Shown here piece by piece: positions 8,849-19,157 of a stretch of DNA of 64,000 bases (the stretch's first letter is position 1; every line of letters begins with the position of its first letter). The position numbers and the translations under genes are program-made. Below the pieces are notes generated by a model, which saw only the letters and a program-made list of their open reading frames with translations, was not told where the DNA came from and did not search any database. This stretch comes from Pseudomonas sp. H9 (GTDB taxonomy: Bacteria; Pseudomonadota; Gammaproteobacteria; Pseudomonadales; Pseudomonadaceae), in the NCBI RefSeq assembly GCF_004353925.1, contig NZ_SMOK01000017.1, forward strand, positions 222,022 to 286,021, in the 5' to 3' direction.

Positions 8849-10171
8849 TCAGTTCCTGATGGCCCAGAATTTCAGTTCAAGCTCAGCGAACTCGCCGGAC
8901 ACATGGAAGGCGAACCCTCCGGAGCGTTGAAGTTGAGCCAGGTCATCGGCGCTGAGTTCGAGAATGAAATAAGTCTTGTTGGCGTGGAATGCGATCTGCC
9001 GTGGTGCCACCGGCAACGGCTTGATCTTTATCCCTGGCAAGTGCAGGTTGACCAATTGGCGAATCTGCTCCACCCCACCGACCTTAAGGTGCGCCGGCAA
9101 GCGATGGCGCAGCTCCTCGGAGTCGCAGCTGGCACTAGCCGCCAGGACGAACGAAGCCGAGCCCAGCAGTGCCCGGTCGTGCAATGGCGCGACGATGATC
9201 CCGTACTCACGCACCTGCAGCTCCAGCTCGATTGCGTGCTGCTCCAGCACCATCGACAGCACCTGACGGATCGCGTCCATCAATTTACGGAAGCACGCGC
9301 CCTGGTCGCTGTGCTGGTAACCGCTGTCCAGGCGCGGTCGCTTGCTGTCACTGGCAAAGGTCGCCAAATCGCCGAGCATGGTCAGCAGCGTGCGGTACAG
9401 CTCCTGAGGGTGCACCTGCTCCAGGCCCAGGTCATGGCGCAGTAGCAACTCGGTACGGTTGATCAGTTGCAGCATCATGAAGTCGCCGACTTCAGCACCG
9501 CCAACCTTGCCATTGGACCGAATGCGATCAGCAATGGCATCGCCGCGATGCCCGAGCATGCTGATCACCTCCTTCAAGCACGACAGCAGGTAGTTCGAGG
9601 CCTGCACATGAATGAAGGTCGGGACGAAATCGGGGTCGAGGCTGATCACCCCATCCGGTGTGGTATCGAGCACTTCGCAAAATTTGAGCTTTACATACGC
9701 CTGATCGCTCTGTTGCTCGCCCAGCAGCAAGCGGAACTCCGGCTTCGCGCAGTTAACCTGGCTGCTGGTGTCTTCGCCGGCGTTGGAGTCGGCCACTTCC
9801 GCTTCATAGGCGGTGTAGCGCGCCAGCACGTCAGACTGCTCTGGGCGCCGCGCCTCGACGTGATTGCCGGTCACCAGCGGCAACGCCAGATAGACCGGGG
9901 TATTGCTCGTGTTGGGAGGCACGTCGAGGGCCAACGGCTCAGTATTTTCGAACAGGCTGCCGTCAGGCAGGACACCCGAGGCCTGGCTAACCACCAGCTT
10001 GCCCATGTCGAGGAAGTGCAAATCGATTTCCAGACGCAAAAAACCCCAGCAATTGCTGCTCAGCAGCTGGGTGCGGGTTTTCATCTGGTGGTCGTAGTAA
10101 CGATCGTTATGCTGGAAGTGCTGCGGACGCAGCAACATGCCTTCCTGCCAAATGACTTTATGTACATTCAT
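8849..10171 (-). CDS. tssK: T6SS baseplate protein TssK
   Basis: The 440-residue protein begins MNVHKVIWQEGMLLRPQHFQ, the diagnostic TssK N-terminus. TssK trimers link the baseplate to TssL/TssM in the membrane. The open frame runs further upstream, but the ATG at 10171 overlaps the tssJ stop as ATGA and matches the family start. Other family segments include NYLLSCLKEVISMLGHRGD and the C-terminal FHVSGEFAELELKFWAIRN. Confidence 0.95.
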   Translation of the reverse strand: MNVHKVIWQEGMLLRPQHFQHNDRYYDHQMKTRTQLLSSNCWGFLRLEIDLHFLDMGKLVVSQASGVLPDGSLFENTEPLALDVPPNTSNTPVYLALPLVTGNHVEARRPEQSDVLARYTAYEAEVADSNAGEDTSSQVNCAKPEFRLLLGEQQSDQAYVKLKFCEVLDTTPDGVISLDPDFVPTFIHVQASNYLLSCLKEVISMLGHRGDAIADRIRSNGKVGGAEVGDFMMLQLINRTELLLRHDLGLEQVHPQELYRTLLTMLGDLATFASDSKRPRLDSGYQHSDQGACFRKLMDAIRQVLSMVLEQHAIELELQVREYGIIVAPLHDRALLGSASFVLAASASCDSEELRHRLPAHLKVGGVEQIRQLVNLHLPGIKIKPLPVAPRQIAFHANKTYFILELSADDLAQLQRSGGFAFHVSGEFAELELKFWAIRN

Positions 10172-10674
10172 GATGATTTGTCCGCCTTGGAGAGCGTTGC
10201 GTTGCGGGTGCGGATACCAGCCTGTTCGAGGATTAAATCGGCTTCGTTCAGTTGCGTTGGCGTGAGCTGCAACACATAGCGCCACTGGCTTTGAGAAAGA
10301 TCGCGATAAGCGGCGAGCACACCGACATAACGACTGCCGGGTTCGACGCTGAGCTTGAGTGTCACGGTTTCACCCGGGCGCAGTTCCAGCTCTTCGCTGG
10401 CAACCATGTCCGGCTCCAGCGACTCCTTGGCACGCTCGTAAAGGCTGAAAAAGTCGGCGTTTTCGAAGGCTACCGGGTGCTTGAGCTCGATCAGCCGCAC
10501 CACGATGGGCGACGGACGACCATTGAGATCGGGGTTGAGCTCATCGCTGGTCGTGAGCGTGAGGTTCAACTTGGTGAGGGTTGAATACGGCGACAGTGAC
10601 GAGCAACCGGCCAGTAGTGCCAGAGCCGTCAGCGCAGCCAGCGTCTTGAACATCAGCGTTGCGAAGCGAGACAT
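10168..10674 (-). CDS. tssJ: T6SS outer-membrane lipoprotein TssJ
   Basis: This 168-residue lipoprotein has a signal peptide ending in a lipobox (LLAGC, Cys at about residue 23) with Ser at +2, which predicts outer-membrane sorting. The mature part is a beta-rich TssJ domain (SPIVVRLIELKHPVAFENADFF in its core, and GETVTLKLSVEPGSRYVGVLAAYRD). TssJ tethers TssM to the outer membrane. It lies between fha and tssK, where lip2/hsiJ2 sit in the P. aeruginosa H2 cluster. Confidence 0.93.
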   Translation of the reverse strand: MSRFATLMFKTLAALTALALLAGCSSLSPYSTLTKLNLTLTTSDELNPDLNGRPSPIVVRLIELKHPVAFENADFFSLYERAKESLEPDMVASEELELRPGETVTLKLSVEPGSRYVGVLAAYRDLSQSQWRYVLQLTPTQLNEADLILEQAGIRTRNATLSKADKSS

Positions 10675-10679
10675 GCGCG

Positions 10680-11870
10680 TTATCCTTGGTGGTCGGTGTG
10701 AAGGGTGCCAATCAGGCGAATCTGTTCTTCGTAGGCCTGAGCGAAGTCACGGGCCAGCAGGCGCTCGACCCAGTCATCGTCCTCACGCAAGGCCTGGTGA
10801 TAGCGGCCAAAAGCCCGCCAGCGACTGCCGGCAGTGGCCAGCAGCGGTTTGCTGTCACGTTCGAAACGCAAGGTCAGCTGCTGTGGCGAGAAATGCTCGA
10901 GCGCGCCACGCAGCGCCGCGCGGCTGGCCGCCAAAAGCGCCACCTGATGCGCCTGCAATTCGCGCAAAGCCCCTTGGATGGCCTGCTCCCCCGAGGGCTG
11001 CCCGGGTTGGCTGCGCTGCAGCAGGATGCCCAACACTTCGTGGGTATCCAGGGCGAGTTTGAGCGGGTTTTTGCTGACGCCCTGGGCACTGCACAGCGCC
11101 AGACGCAATTCGCCTTTCAGTTCATCGCGGGTATACAGGCTTTGCTGCAGGCCGCCGATGCTGTGCTTGAGCAGGCCTGCGGCATTGATCGCCAAGGCCT
11201 CACGCTCGTCCTGATCAAGGTCAGTGAGTTCCACACCCAGCGCTGCAGCAAATTGCCTCCAGAAATCTTCACGCGTGTCAGCCACCGGGGCTTGTTCGGC
11301 TGCGACCGGCGCCTCGGGCGGCGCCACCAGCTCCGGCACCAACAGGCTTTCCACGTCGATACGGGCGAAATCCGCGCGTTGCTGGGTGGCCTGCCGTGGT
11401 GGGTCAAGTGCGGCCAGCTCGTCGATTGGCGCATACATCCGTTCCTGCTCGTCCAGCATCTTGAGCGGGTCGAGGCCGATGAATGCGTCATCGGGAATGG
11501 TGCTACCGGCAGCTTGCGGGCGCCCTGCTTCGACCTCCGGGGTTGCCGACGTGCGCACCAGAAGCGCACGGATCTCGAACCGCCCCAGCCTGTACACGCT
11601 GCCGTGCTCAATGCGATGCGGCGTCCCCTTGTACAGACGTGCGCCGTTGCTGAGCCAGGTTCCGTTACTGCTGGTATCGGTGAGAAAAAACGCCCCGTCA
11701 CGGTAACTGACCTTCGCGTGGCATTTAGACAACTGAGATGTGCTATCGGGGATGACCCAGTCGCAACCCTCGGCCCGCCCGATCACCCCTCCCTCCAGGG
11801 TGAAAGACCAACTGCGCGCCAGCTTAGGTTCGAACTGCCAGCTATTGAGCATTTCGAAAACCAGTTCCAT
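10680..11870 (-). CDS. fha: T6SS FHA-domain protein (Fha/TagH)
   Basis: The N-terminal forkhead-associated domain (about residues 1-100) has the phosphothreonine-binding pattern GVIGRAEGCDW...LSKCHAKVSYRDG...DTSSNGTWLSNGARL. A linker and a C-terminal TagH-type domain follow. FHA proteins are phosphorylated by the T6SS kinase and promote assembly. The reading frame extends to a GTG at 11891, but the ATG at 11870 has AAGGAG seven bases upstream and is the likely start, giving 396 residues. It starts just beyond the end of the small lipoprotein gene. Confidence 0.93.
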   Translation of the reverse strand: MELVFEMLNSWQFEPKLARSWSFTLEGGVIGRAEGCDWVIPDSTSQLSKCHAKVSYRDGAFFLTDTSSNGTWLSNGARLYKGTPHRIEHGSVYRLGRFEIRALLVRTSATPEVEAGRPQAAGSTIPDDAFIGLDPLKMLDEQERMYAPIDELAALDPPRQATQQRADFARIDVESLLVPELVAPPEAPVAAEQAPVADTREDFWRQFAAALGVELTDLDQDEREALAINAAGLLKHSIGGLQQSLYTRDELKGELRLALCSAQGVSKNPLKLALDTHEVLGILLQRSQPGQPSGEQAIQGALRELQAHQVALLAASRAALRGALEHFSPQQLTLRFERDSKPLLATAGSRWRAFGRYHQALREDDDWVERLLARDFAQAYEEQIRLIGTLHTDHQG

Positions 11871-11887
11871 CGTGATGCTCCTTGCGG

Positions 11888-12028
11888 TCACTTACCGCGA
11901 TTGACCGCCTGTGGATCACCCAAGGGGCGATAGGTGTTGTCGTTGAACTTGTAATTGCCGCTACAACCGCCAAGGCCGCTGAGAACGAACAGAACCAGCA
12001 GAGCGGCTTGCCACTGACGAACAGACAT
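11888..12028 (-). CDS. Small T6SS-associated lipoprotein
   Basis: The 46-residue product starts at the ATG at 12028 (GGAG eight bases upstream). It has a short signal peptide with the lipobox GLGGC (Cys at about residue 22) and a mature part of only about 25 residues, including YKFNDNTYRPLGDP. It occupies the place of the small orfX between sfa2 and fha2 in the P. aeruginosa H2-T6SS. Tiny lipoproteins at this position are a regular part of such clusters; no molecular role is known to me. Confidence 0.8.
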   Translation of the reverse strand: MSVRQWQAALLVLFVLSGLGGCSGNYKFNDNTYRPLGDPQAVNRGK

Positions 12029-12120
12029 CAGAAGGTCTCCATGAGTAGAAAATGCATACAACGCCGCCCCTTGCGGGCGACGAACCAATTGATAAAACGC
12101 GCGTGGGGAACCCTGCTGCG

Positions 12121-13638
12121 CTAGCCCTCTACATCACTGAGGTTGATGTTCAGGCGTCCAAGGCGGTACAGCAGCGTGCGTCTGGGCAAACCGAGCTCAC
12201 GGGCTGCCAGGCTCTGGTTACCGTCGTTCTTGCGCAGGCAAGCGAGCAGCAGATGGCGCTCGACCCTCTCCAGGCGCTCGCGCAGGTTCAGGCCGACGGC
12301 CTCCGGCAGCGCTTCGCGGTTCAAGGAGAAATGCTCCGCCTGCAGCTCGCCGCCTTCGCACAGCAACACCGCCCGCTCTACCAGCCCCTTGAGCTCGCGC
12401 ACGTTGCCCGGGAAGCTGTAGTTCAGCAGTAGATTCAGGGCCGTTTCCGACCAACTCACCCGTTCGCGGCACAGGAAGGCACAGGCCTTTTCGGCGAAAT
12501 GCCGGGCCAGGTCGAGGATGTCGCCTTCGCGCTGGCGCAAGGCCGGCAACTCGATCGGGAATTGCGCCAGGCGGTAGTAAAGGTCTTCACGAAAGGTGCC
12601 TTCACTGACCAGCATCGCCAGGTCGCGATGGGTCGCAGCGATGATGCGCACATCGACCTTATGCGTGTCGTTTGAACCCAACGGACGGATCTCACTTTCC
12701 TGCAATACGCGCAGCAGCTTGGCCTGCAGGGATAAAGGCATGTCGCCAATTTCATCCAGCAACAACGTGCCGCCATTGGCCGCATCGAACAGCCCCGGGC
12801 GGTCGCAATCGGCGCCGGTGAAAGCACCTTTTCGGTAGCCGAACAGCTCGCTCTCAAGCAGGCTCTCTGGAAACGCGGCACAATTCTGTACAACGAACGC
12901 CTGGGAACGCCGCGGGCCGTAGTCGTGGATGGCGCGGGCCACGACTTCCTTACCCGTGCCGGTCTCACCACAGAGCAATATGGTGTAGGGGCTATGCAGC
13001 ACCTTGCTGATCAACCGGTAGGTCTGACGCATGGCCGTGCTGGTGCCAATGAGCCCGTAACCGCTGGCACTGACCGGGGTGCTGGCCTCTGCTTCTGCCG
13101 CGCGCAGCGGACGATGCAGGTGGTGCAAGAGCTGCAATTGCCCGAGCACGAACGACCCCAGTTGCAGCATCGAGTCGGCAAATGCCTGCAGGTCCATATG
13201 TTCCCGGCTGGCACACAACAACAAGCCTTCAACGGCCTTTTGTGTATTGACCAATGGCACGCACAGCAGCGACTGCCAGGGTGTGTCCCGGGGTGGCAGA
13301 AAATTGGTATCGTGCAGGCTGCCGTTGAGCCCGACCATGTTCACCACGCGGCTCTGGCACAAGGCAAACTGCAGCAGTTGCTCGCCGTTGTAATCTGCCG
13401 ACAGGCTCGCCGCTTCCCGGGGTTGCAGCGCGCCGTCCAGGCATTCTGCACTCAAGCCCAGCCGCGTATGGGTGGCATCGAGCAGGTACAACTGGCTCAG
13501 CTCGCAGCCGCTGAGTTCGGCTACCCCACGCACGAACTCACCCAGCAGTGCCGGGCCGTCAGCCGCCCGGGCCAGACTGACAAGCTGCGCCACCAGCGCC
13601 TCAGCGTACATCAGCGGTTGCGGTACTTGCGTGAACAT
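12121..13638 (-). CDS. sfa: Sigma-54-dependent activator of the T6SS (Sfa type)
   Basis: The 505-residue protein has an N-terminal GAF-like domain (about residues 10-170), an AAA+ domain with Walker A GETGTGKE, the sigma-54 contact loop GAFTGA and Walker [11 protein letters not shown], and a C-terminal Fis-type helix-turn-helix ([20 protein letters not shown]). It lies between clpV and the small lipoprotein, like sfa2 of the P. aeruginosa H2-T6SS. The ATG at 13638 with GAGGTG upstream is preferred over a GTG nine bases earlier. No convincing -24/-12 promoter was found by eye upstream of tssA, so its target is open. Confidence 0.92.
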   Translation of the reverse strand: MFTQVPQPLMYAEALVAQLVSLARAADGPALLGEFVRGVAELSGCELSQLYLLDATHTRLGLSAECLDGALQPREAASLSADYNGEQLLQFALCQSRVVNMVGLNGSLHDTNFLPPRDTPWQSLLCVPLVNTQKAVEGLLLCASREHMDLQAFADSMLQLGSFVLGQLQLLHHLHRPLRAAEAEASTPVSASGYGLIGTSTAMRQTYRLISKVLHSPYTILLCGETGTGKEVVARAIHDYGPRRSQAFVVQNCAAFPESLLESELFGYRKGAFTGADCDRPGLFDAANGGTLLLDEIGDMPLSLQAKLLRVLQESEIRPLGSNDTHKVDVRIIAATHRDLAMLVSEGTFREDLYYRLAQFPIELPALRQREGDILDLARHFAEKACAFLCRERVSWSETALNLLLNYSFPGNVRELKGLVERAVLLCEGGELQAEHFSLNREALPEAVGLNLRERLERVERHLLLACLRKNDGNQSLAARELGLPRRTLLYRLGRLNINLSDVEG

Positions 13639-13648
13639 CACACCCACC

Positions 13649-16303
13649 TCAAGCGAACTGGCACGTCACGCCGCCGCTACTGTCGAGCGTCGCGTGCACT
13701 TGCTTGAGGGTTTCTCTGCGAGCCATGGCCTCAAGCAGACGGTCGGCCACCAGTGGCAGCACATGTAGATCAAGCAGGTGATCGATCAGGCGCGCACCGC
13801 TGTCGCTCTGGGTACAGCGTTCAGCCAGGTGATCGACCAGGCGCTGGCAATACGTGAATACCAGCTGGCGACGGCTCAGGCGTTCCCCCAAACGATTCAG
13901 TTTGACTTCGATCAGCTCACGCAGCACTGCGCCGCCAACCGGATAGAAGGGCACCACGCGCATGCGCGCCAGCAGCGCAGGCTTGAAGTGCTGGCTCAGG
14001 ACCGGCCGAATGCTTGCTTCCAGGGCCTCTGCACTCGGTCGGTCGTCGCTTTCACACAACCTGCTGATGCGCTCGCTGCCCAGGTTCGAGGTCATCAGGA
14101 TCAGGGTGTTGCGAAAGTCGATCGACCGCCCTTCACCGTCGTTGACCACGCCCTTATCGAAAATCTGATAGAACAGGTTCAGCACATCCGGGTCGGCTTT
14201 CTCGACCTCGTCAAGCAGCACCACTGAATAGGGTTTCTGCCGCACCGCCTCGGTCAGCATTCCCCCCTCACCGTAACCAACATAGCCAGGCGGCGCGCCG
14301 ATCAGACGCGACACGGTGTGCTTTTCCTGGAACTCCGACATGTTGATGGTGGTAAGGAAACGTTCGCCGCCATACAGCAGGTCAGCCAGGGCAAGAGCGG
14401 TTTCAGTCTTGCCTACCCCGCTTGGGCCTACCAACAGGAAAACCCCCACCGGTGCATCCGCTTTGTTCAGCCCCGCGGCGGTCGCACGCATCGAGCGGTC
14501 CAAGGCGTGCACTGCTTGCTCCTGACCGCGAATCCGCGTGCGCAGGTCGGTGGCGAAACTCGCCACCTTGGCATTGTATTCACGGGCCAGTTGCGTCAGC
14601 GGTACGCCAGTCCAGGCGCTGACCACTTCAGCCACCAGGCGCGGGCAAACCTCAAAGCTGACCAGACGCTCCTGGCGCTGGGCATCACTCAGGGCGCGAT
14701 GGGTTTCATCAAGGGCGGCTTCCAGCGCCTCGACGCCCAGTTCTTCTTCCTCACTCGCGTTTAGGGGCTCAATCGTCCTGCCTTCGGCCCCCTCCTCTAC
14801 CGCCCCCTGTGGTGGCTGGCAGGTGGCAGCGCGGGCTTTGGACAGTTGTTGACGCAACGTGAGCAGCCGCTCGGCCAGGGTGCGCTGTTGGTGCCAGCGT
14901 GTTTCCAGCCTTTGCTGCTCGACGGTGGCTTCTTGCAGACGCGCCTGCAGCGCATCCAGTGCCTCCTGGTCGATCGCCAGGCCGGCCTCGCTATCGCGGC
15001 GCATCGCCTGAAACTGGCGATTGCCTTCGGCCAGCTCGCCACGCAGGGATTCCAGGCTCTGCGGCGCAGCTGCCAGACTGATCCGTACCCGCGCACAGGC
15101 AGTATCAAGCACATCCACCGCCTTGTCCGGCAATTGCCGACCGGCCAGGTAACGGGCCGACAGCTCGGCTGCCGACACCACCGCATCGTCGCGCAGGTAA
15201 ATACCGTGGCTCTGTTCGTAGACCTGGGCCAGGCCACGCAGAATGGTCACCGCCTCGCTGACCGTCGGCTCGTGCAACTGCACGGGCTGAAAACGTCGGG
15301 CCAGCGCAGGATCTTTCTCGAAGTACTTCTTGTACTCGGCCCAGGTCGTGGCAGCAATGGTGCGCAGTTCGCCACGGGCCAAGGCTGGCTTGAGCAGGTT
15401 GGCCGCATCGGAACCGCCTGCCTGCCCCCCTGCACCGATCAGGGTGTGGGCCTCGTCGATAAACAGAATGATCGGCTTGGGCGAGGCTTTGACCTCGTCG
15501 ATCACACCCTTGAGGCGACGCTCGAACTCACCCTTGACGCTGGCGCCCGCCTGCAGCAACCCCATGTCCAGCGATAACAGCTCAACACCCTTGAGCACCG
15601 CGGGCACCTCGCCGGCAGCGATGCGCGAGGCCAAGCCTTCAACCACGGCAGTTTTCCCGACGCCGGCTTCACCGACCACAATCGGGTTGTTCTTGCGCCG
15701 ACGGGCAAGGATGTCGATCATCTGACGGATGGCGCCATCGCGGCACAACACCGGATCAAGCCGATCTTCGCGTGCCTGCTGGGTCAGGTTATGGGTGAAT
15801 CGCTGCAACAGCGACTCACCGGAAGCCGGGGTTTTACCGCTGTCAGATGCCTCTTGCCGCGACAAGGCAAAATCCTTCAGACGCTCGATGTTCAGCCTGG
15901 CCAACACCGACTGGTATCGGCTACCGGCATAACGCAATGGGTTACGCAGCAGCGCGAGGATCAGCGCCGCCTGCTCAACCTGATGCTGACCGAGTTCAAG
16001 GTTGGCCACCAGCAAGGCATCCTGCAGCCATTGCACCAGCTCAGGCGCGAACACCGGGTTACGTGAAGCACTCTGCTCAACCCGCGGCTGCAAGGCTGAA
16101 CTCAGCTCACCAATGTCCACTTCGGCATCCTGCAGTGCCCGAGCCAGCAGACCGCCCGGGCGCTCCAGGAGTGCCAGCAGCAGGTCTTCCACCAGGATTT
16201 TGTTGCCGCCGCGAGCCACGCAGCGTTCGGCAGAGTGCTCCAGGTCACGGCGGGTTTCGGCGTCGAGCGCCTGGATCAGTTGCTGCAGGTCTACGTTGAT
16301 CAT
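13649..16303 (-). CDS. clpV: T6SS sheath-disassembly ATPase ClpV (TssH)
   Basis: This 884-residue Clp/Hsp100 ATPase unfolds contracted TssB/TssC sheath for re-use. It has an N-terminal ClpN-like repeat domain, a first AAA+ module (Walker A GEAGVGKTA near residue 215, Walker B LFIDEAHTLIG), a middle coiled-coil and a second AAA+ module (GPSGVGKTE, VVLLDEVEKAD). The frame opens at a TTG at 16318, but the ATG at 16303 has TGAGGA eight bases upstream, overlapping the tssG stop, and begins MINVDLQQLI as expected. Confidence 0.96.
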   Translation of the reverse strand: MINVDLQQLIQALDAETRRDLEHSAERCVARGGNKILVEDLLLALLERPGGLLARALQDAEVDIGELSSALQPRVEQSASRNPVFAPELVQWLQDALLVANLELGQHQVEQAALILALLRNPLRYAGSRYQSVLARLNIERLKDFALSRQEASDSGKTPASGESLLQRFTHNLTQQAREDRLDPVLCRDGAIRQMIDILARRRKNNPIVVGEAGVGKTAVVEGLASRIAAGEVPAVLKGVELLSLDMGLLQAGASVKGEFERRLKGVIDEVKASPKPIILFIDEAHTLIGAGGQAGGSDAANLLKPALARGELRTIAATTWAEYKKYFEKDPALARRFQPVQLHEPTVSEAVTILRGLAQVYEQSHGIYLRDDAVVSAAELSARYLAGRQLPDKAVDVLDTACARVRISLAAAPQSLESLRGELAEGNRQFQAMRRDSEAGLAIDQEALDALQARLQEATVEQQRLETRWHQQRTLAERLLTLRQQLSKARAATCQPPQGAVEEGAEGRTIEPLNASEEEELGVEALEAALDETHRALSDAQRQERLVSFEVCPRLVAEVVSAWTGVPLTQLAREYNAKVASFATDLRTRIRGQEQAVHALDRSMRATAAGLNKADAPVGVFLLVGPSGVGKTETALALADLLYGGERFLTTINMSEFQEKHTVSRLIGAPPGYVGYGEGGMLTEAVRQKPYSVVLLDEVEKADPDVLNLFYQIFDKGVVNDGEGRSIDFRNTLILMTSNLGSERISRLCESDDRPSAEALEASIRPVLSQHFKPALLARMRVVPFYPVGGAVLRELIEVKLNRLGERLSRRQLVFTYCQRLVDHLAERCTQSDSGARLIDHLLDLHVLPLVADRLLEAMARRETLKQVHATLDSSGGVTCQFA

Positions 16304-16314
16304 CTCATGTGTCC

Positions 16315-17322
16315 TCAATCCGTTTTGCTGCCCAGAATGACCACGCCGTCGGCACGCTCACGGCCGAGCCAGCTGGTCCATCCAAGGCGGCAGGCGTTCT
16401 GCTCGCCGATGCGCAGTTCGTGAATTTCCTCCTGGCGCAAGACCAGGCGAATGTCGTAATCCAGCGGATCACGCAGGGTGAAACGCACCAGCGCACACAG
16501 TGGCTGGTAACCCACACCGATCGGCAGAAACTCGTGAAAGCGCTGCCAGTCCAGTTGGCGGACATGGATGCGAAACTTGCCGCAGCGGTCGCGCACCCGC
16601 TCGCCGAGCACCAGGTCCTCGCCGAGCATGCTGTTGGCGAGGGCCAACCGATTGCGTTGCTCCTCAAGGATCACCACCCGGCGCTCGATGCATTGCTCGA
16701 TCAGCAGGTCGGCATGCTTGAAGTAGTAACGCAGCACAGCCTCAATCAGCGCCGCCGAATGGGCCCGCAGGCTGAGCAGGCCGAGGTACGGCAACAGTCG
16801 CTTCCAGTTCAGCTCCCTGGCTTTGCGGATATCCTTGCCACCGAGACCGATCAGGGCGAACAGCTGCGCCGAAAACGGGTCGAACGCGCCGCGCCTGAAA
16901 CTGGCGTGGTAGCGATACTTGCTCCAGATCGGCAGCATCAAACGCTGCAGGCGATGATGAAACAGGTCGAGAAAACCACGGATCGGGTTGCCGCCTTCAC
17001 TGTCACCCAGGGCCTGCTCACCGTAAAACGCCGGCAGCGGCGAGCTGGCCCCGAACAACCCGATCAGGTTGAAACGCAGCCGCGCGCGCATCTGCCCCTG
17101 CTCTTCGAAAAACTCCACGCGATCGATATCGCTGCCAGGGAACCCCAGGCTTGGATTGGCCTGAAATTCCAATTGCTCATAGAGGTCTTCTTCGCTCAGG
17201 TCAGGATGAGCTTCGCGCAGCCGCTCCAGCACCACCAGCACCGCCTGAAACAGCGAGTACTCGCGGATGACTTGGGCCAAGCCGCTCAAAGCAGGGGCTG
17301 AAGCCCCATACGTGGTGTCCAT
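16315..17322 (-). CDS. tssG: T6SS baseplate protein TssG
   Basis: The 335-residue baseplate protein shows family segments near the N-terminus (REYSLFQAVLVVLERLREAH), then FFEEQGQMRARLRFNLIGLFG, GASSPLPAFYGE and FLDLFHHRL. It forms the baseplate wedge with TssF, TssE and TssK. The ATG at 17322 has GAGAGG seven bases upstream; the gene overlaps the end of tssF by 37 bases. Confidence 0.95.
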   Translation of the reverse strand: MDTTYGASAPALSGLAQVIREYSLFQAVLVVLERLREAHPDLSEEDLYEQLEFQANPSLGFPGSDIDRVEFFEEQGQMRARLRFNLIGLFGASSPLPAFYGEQALGDSEGGNPIRGFLDLFHHRLQRLMLPIWSKYRYHASFRRGAFDPFSAQLFALIGLGGKDIRKARELNWKRLLPYLGLLSLRAHSAALIEAVLRYYFKHADLLIEQCIERRVVILEEQRNRLALANSMLGEDLVLGERVRDRCGKFRIHVRQLDWQRFHEFLPIGVGYQPLCALVRFTLRDPLDYDIRLVLRQEEIHELRIGEQNACRLGWTSWLGRERADGVVILGSKTD

Positions 17323-19073
17323 TGGTACACCTCTCCCTGTGTACTGTTTACCCGCAGCTCGTGATAGGAGTTGAGACTGGCGTAAAGAGCGAAAAACTCG
17401 TTGAGTACCGAAGCGAACACGAACATGTCGCCTTCGCCGATGTAGCTTTGCGGATCCATAGTCAGCTCAGTGCGCAACCCGCGCATCGGCAAGCCCCGAT
17501 GCAGCCTGTCGACATGCGTATGCCGAATCGACTTGAGCCCACCCAGCAGGCGTTTGCTGACTTTTTCCAGGTGTTGGTCGTAGTAGCGCGGCAGGTCATA
17601 CGTTTCGAGAATCACCTTCAGTGCCTCGACATTGGCCAGCGACAGGTAGTTGAGTGACATGTTGCTGATCAGCTTCCAGAGAAAGTCTCGATTCAACGGC
17701 GGCGCATAACTCGCGGTGACCGGTGTGATATTGCTGAACTTCAGGAACTCCGGAGTTTTCGCGCACGTCTGGTTGATCTGTCCTTGCTTGAGACGACGCG
17801 GTAGGTTTTGGTTGGTGCAGGTCAGCTCGACGGACAAGGTTTCGTGCGCTTCGGTGTCGCGCACGCCAAAGCTCAGGTAAGTATCCAGGCCGTCGTGCAA
17901 CAACGAAGAACGCTGACGGATGCTGTAGTGCGGGTGCGTCTGCGGGACGTCGAAGCTCAGGTCGTGCTCGAAGGACTCGAACGGCACATATTCCTGGTAA
18001 CCAGTACCGCTGGGGTTCCAGCCGGTCACCGCCTCTACCGAAAACACTCCGCAGTGCTCCAGTGCGTACGTCGCTGGCAGTAACAGGTACTCGTCCTGCT
18101 TGCCGTCGAGACGAATCGGCAGTGCATCGTGCTGGAACAGATTGACGATGGGTGTACAAAACAACCTGACATTTTCCAGCGTCGGCCGCAGGCGCTGGAT
18201 ACCGCTCTTGCGAATGTCGAAGCGTACTTCCAGGCCATGTATCTGCTTGAGCGTGTCCTCGGGCAGCGACTGGAGCAAGTCGAGGCCGGTCAGATCGACA
18301 AACAGGAATTTGTCCTGAAACGCGAAGTACTCCTGCAGATAGCGATAGCCGCGAAAGGTGTTCAGCGGATACGGGATCAGCGCCTCTTCTTCGGCGAAGC
18401 CAACAGGCTGAACGTGTTTGCCCGCCAAACTGAACGACAGCGCGCGGCCGTCGGCACCCAGGCACGGCCTGCCTTCTGCGTCCAGCGGCACCAGTTCGAT
18501 GCCTTTGAGGTTGCGCAACAGGCTCAGGTAGAGCGTCTGGCTGATGTAACGCTCGCCTGCGAGGTGCAGGCGCAGGCGGCTCAGTTTCAGTTCGCCGACA
18601 TGGCCGTCACAGCTCATCTGCAGGCGCAGGCTCAGCAGTGCGCCATCACCTTTCACTGAATAGTTCAGTGCCGTCAGGCTCAGTGGCAAGACATCGGTGG
18701 GGTAGCAGGTGCGAAAACAGCACTGCACATCATCAATGGGCTCGCTCTGCACCGGGGTATCACGCTCCACACAGTAGGCCGGCCCGGATTGCGGTAGTGG
18801 TTCGAACTGCAGAATGCTGAACGCTGGCAGCGGCCGCATATAGTTAGGACACAGCAGGTGCATCAACGAGTGGCTCAGTTCCGGTAACTCGTCATCGAGC
18901 TTCTGGCGCAGCCGCCCAGTGAGGAAAGCGAAACCTTCCAGCAGGCGCTCGACGTCCGGGTCTCTCCCGGCCTCACTGAGAAAGGGAGCCAATGCCGGAC
19001 TACGCTCGGCGAAGCGGCGACCTAACTGGCGCAACGCGGTAAGCTCGCTTTGGTAGTAATGGTTGAACGACAC
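17286..19073 (-). CDS. tssF: T6SS baseplate protein TssF
   Basis: The 595-residue protein starts NHYYQSELTALRQLGRRFAE and continues through SPALAPFLSEAGRDPDVERL and HLLCPNYMRPLPAFSILQFE, the signature N-terminus of TssF. It starts at a GTG (19073) with AAGGAA six bases upstream. TssF contacts TssG in the baseplate wedge. An 84-base gap separates it from tssE; nothing notable was seen there. Confidence 0.95.
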   Translation of the reverse strand: MSFNHYYQSELTALRQLGRRFAERSPALAPFLSEAGRDPDVERLLEGFAFLTGRLRQKLDDELPELSHSLMHLLCPNYMRPLPAFSILQFEPLPQSGPAYCVERDTPVQSEPIDDVQCCFRTCYPTDVLPLSLTALNYSVKGDGALLSLRLQMSCDGHVGELKLSRLRLHLAGERYISQTLYLSLLRNLKGIELVPLDAEGRPCLGADGRALSFSLAGKHVQPVGFAEEEALIPYPLNTFRGYRYLQEYFAFQDKFLFVDLTGLDLLQSLPEDTLKQIHGLEVRFDIRKSGIQRLRPTLENVRLFCTPIVNLFQHDALPIRLDGKQDEYLLLPATYALEHCGVFSVEAVTGWNPSGTGYQEYVPFESFEHDLSFDVPQTHPHYSIRQRSSLLHDGLDTYLSFGVRDTEAHETLSVELTCTNQNLPRRLKQGQINQTCAKTPEFLKFSNITPVTASYAPPLNRDFLWKLISNMSLNYLSLANVEALKVILETYDLPRYYDQHLEKVSKRLLGGLKSIRHTHVDRLHRGLPMRGLRTELTMDPQSYIGEGDMFVFASVLNEFFALYASLNSYHELRVNSTQGEVYQWTPRMGLQPLL

Positions 19074-19157
19074 TTCGGGTTCCTTGCTTTCTGTGCTCGT
19101 GAACGTCGTGAAGCCAGCAGCATTGGCATCGACGTGCTGTTGGCTGACGCCGTCGGT

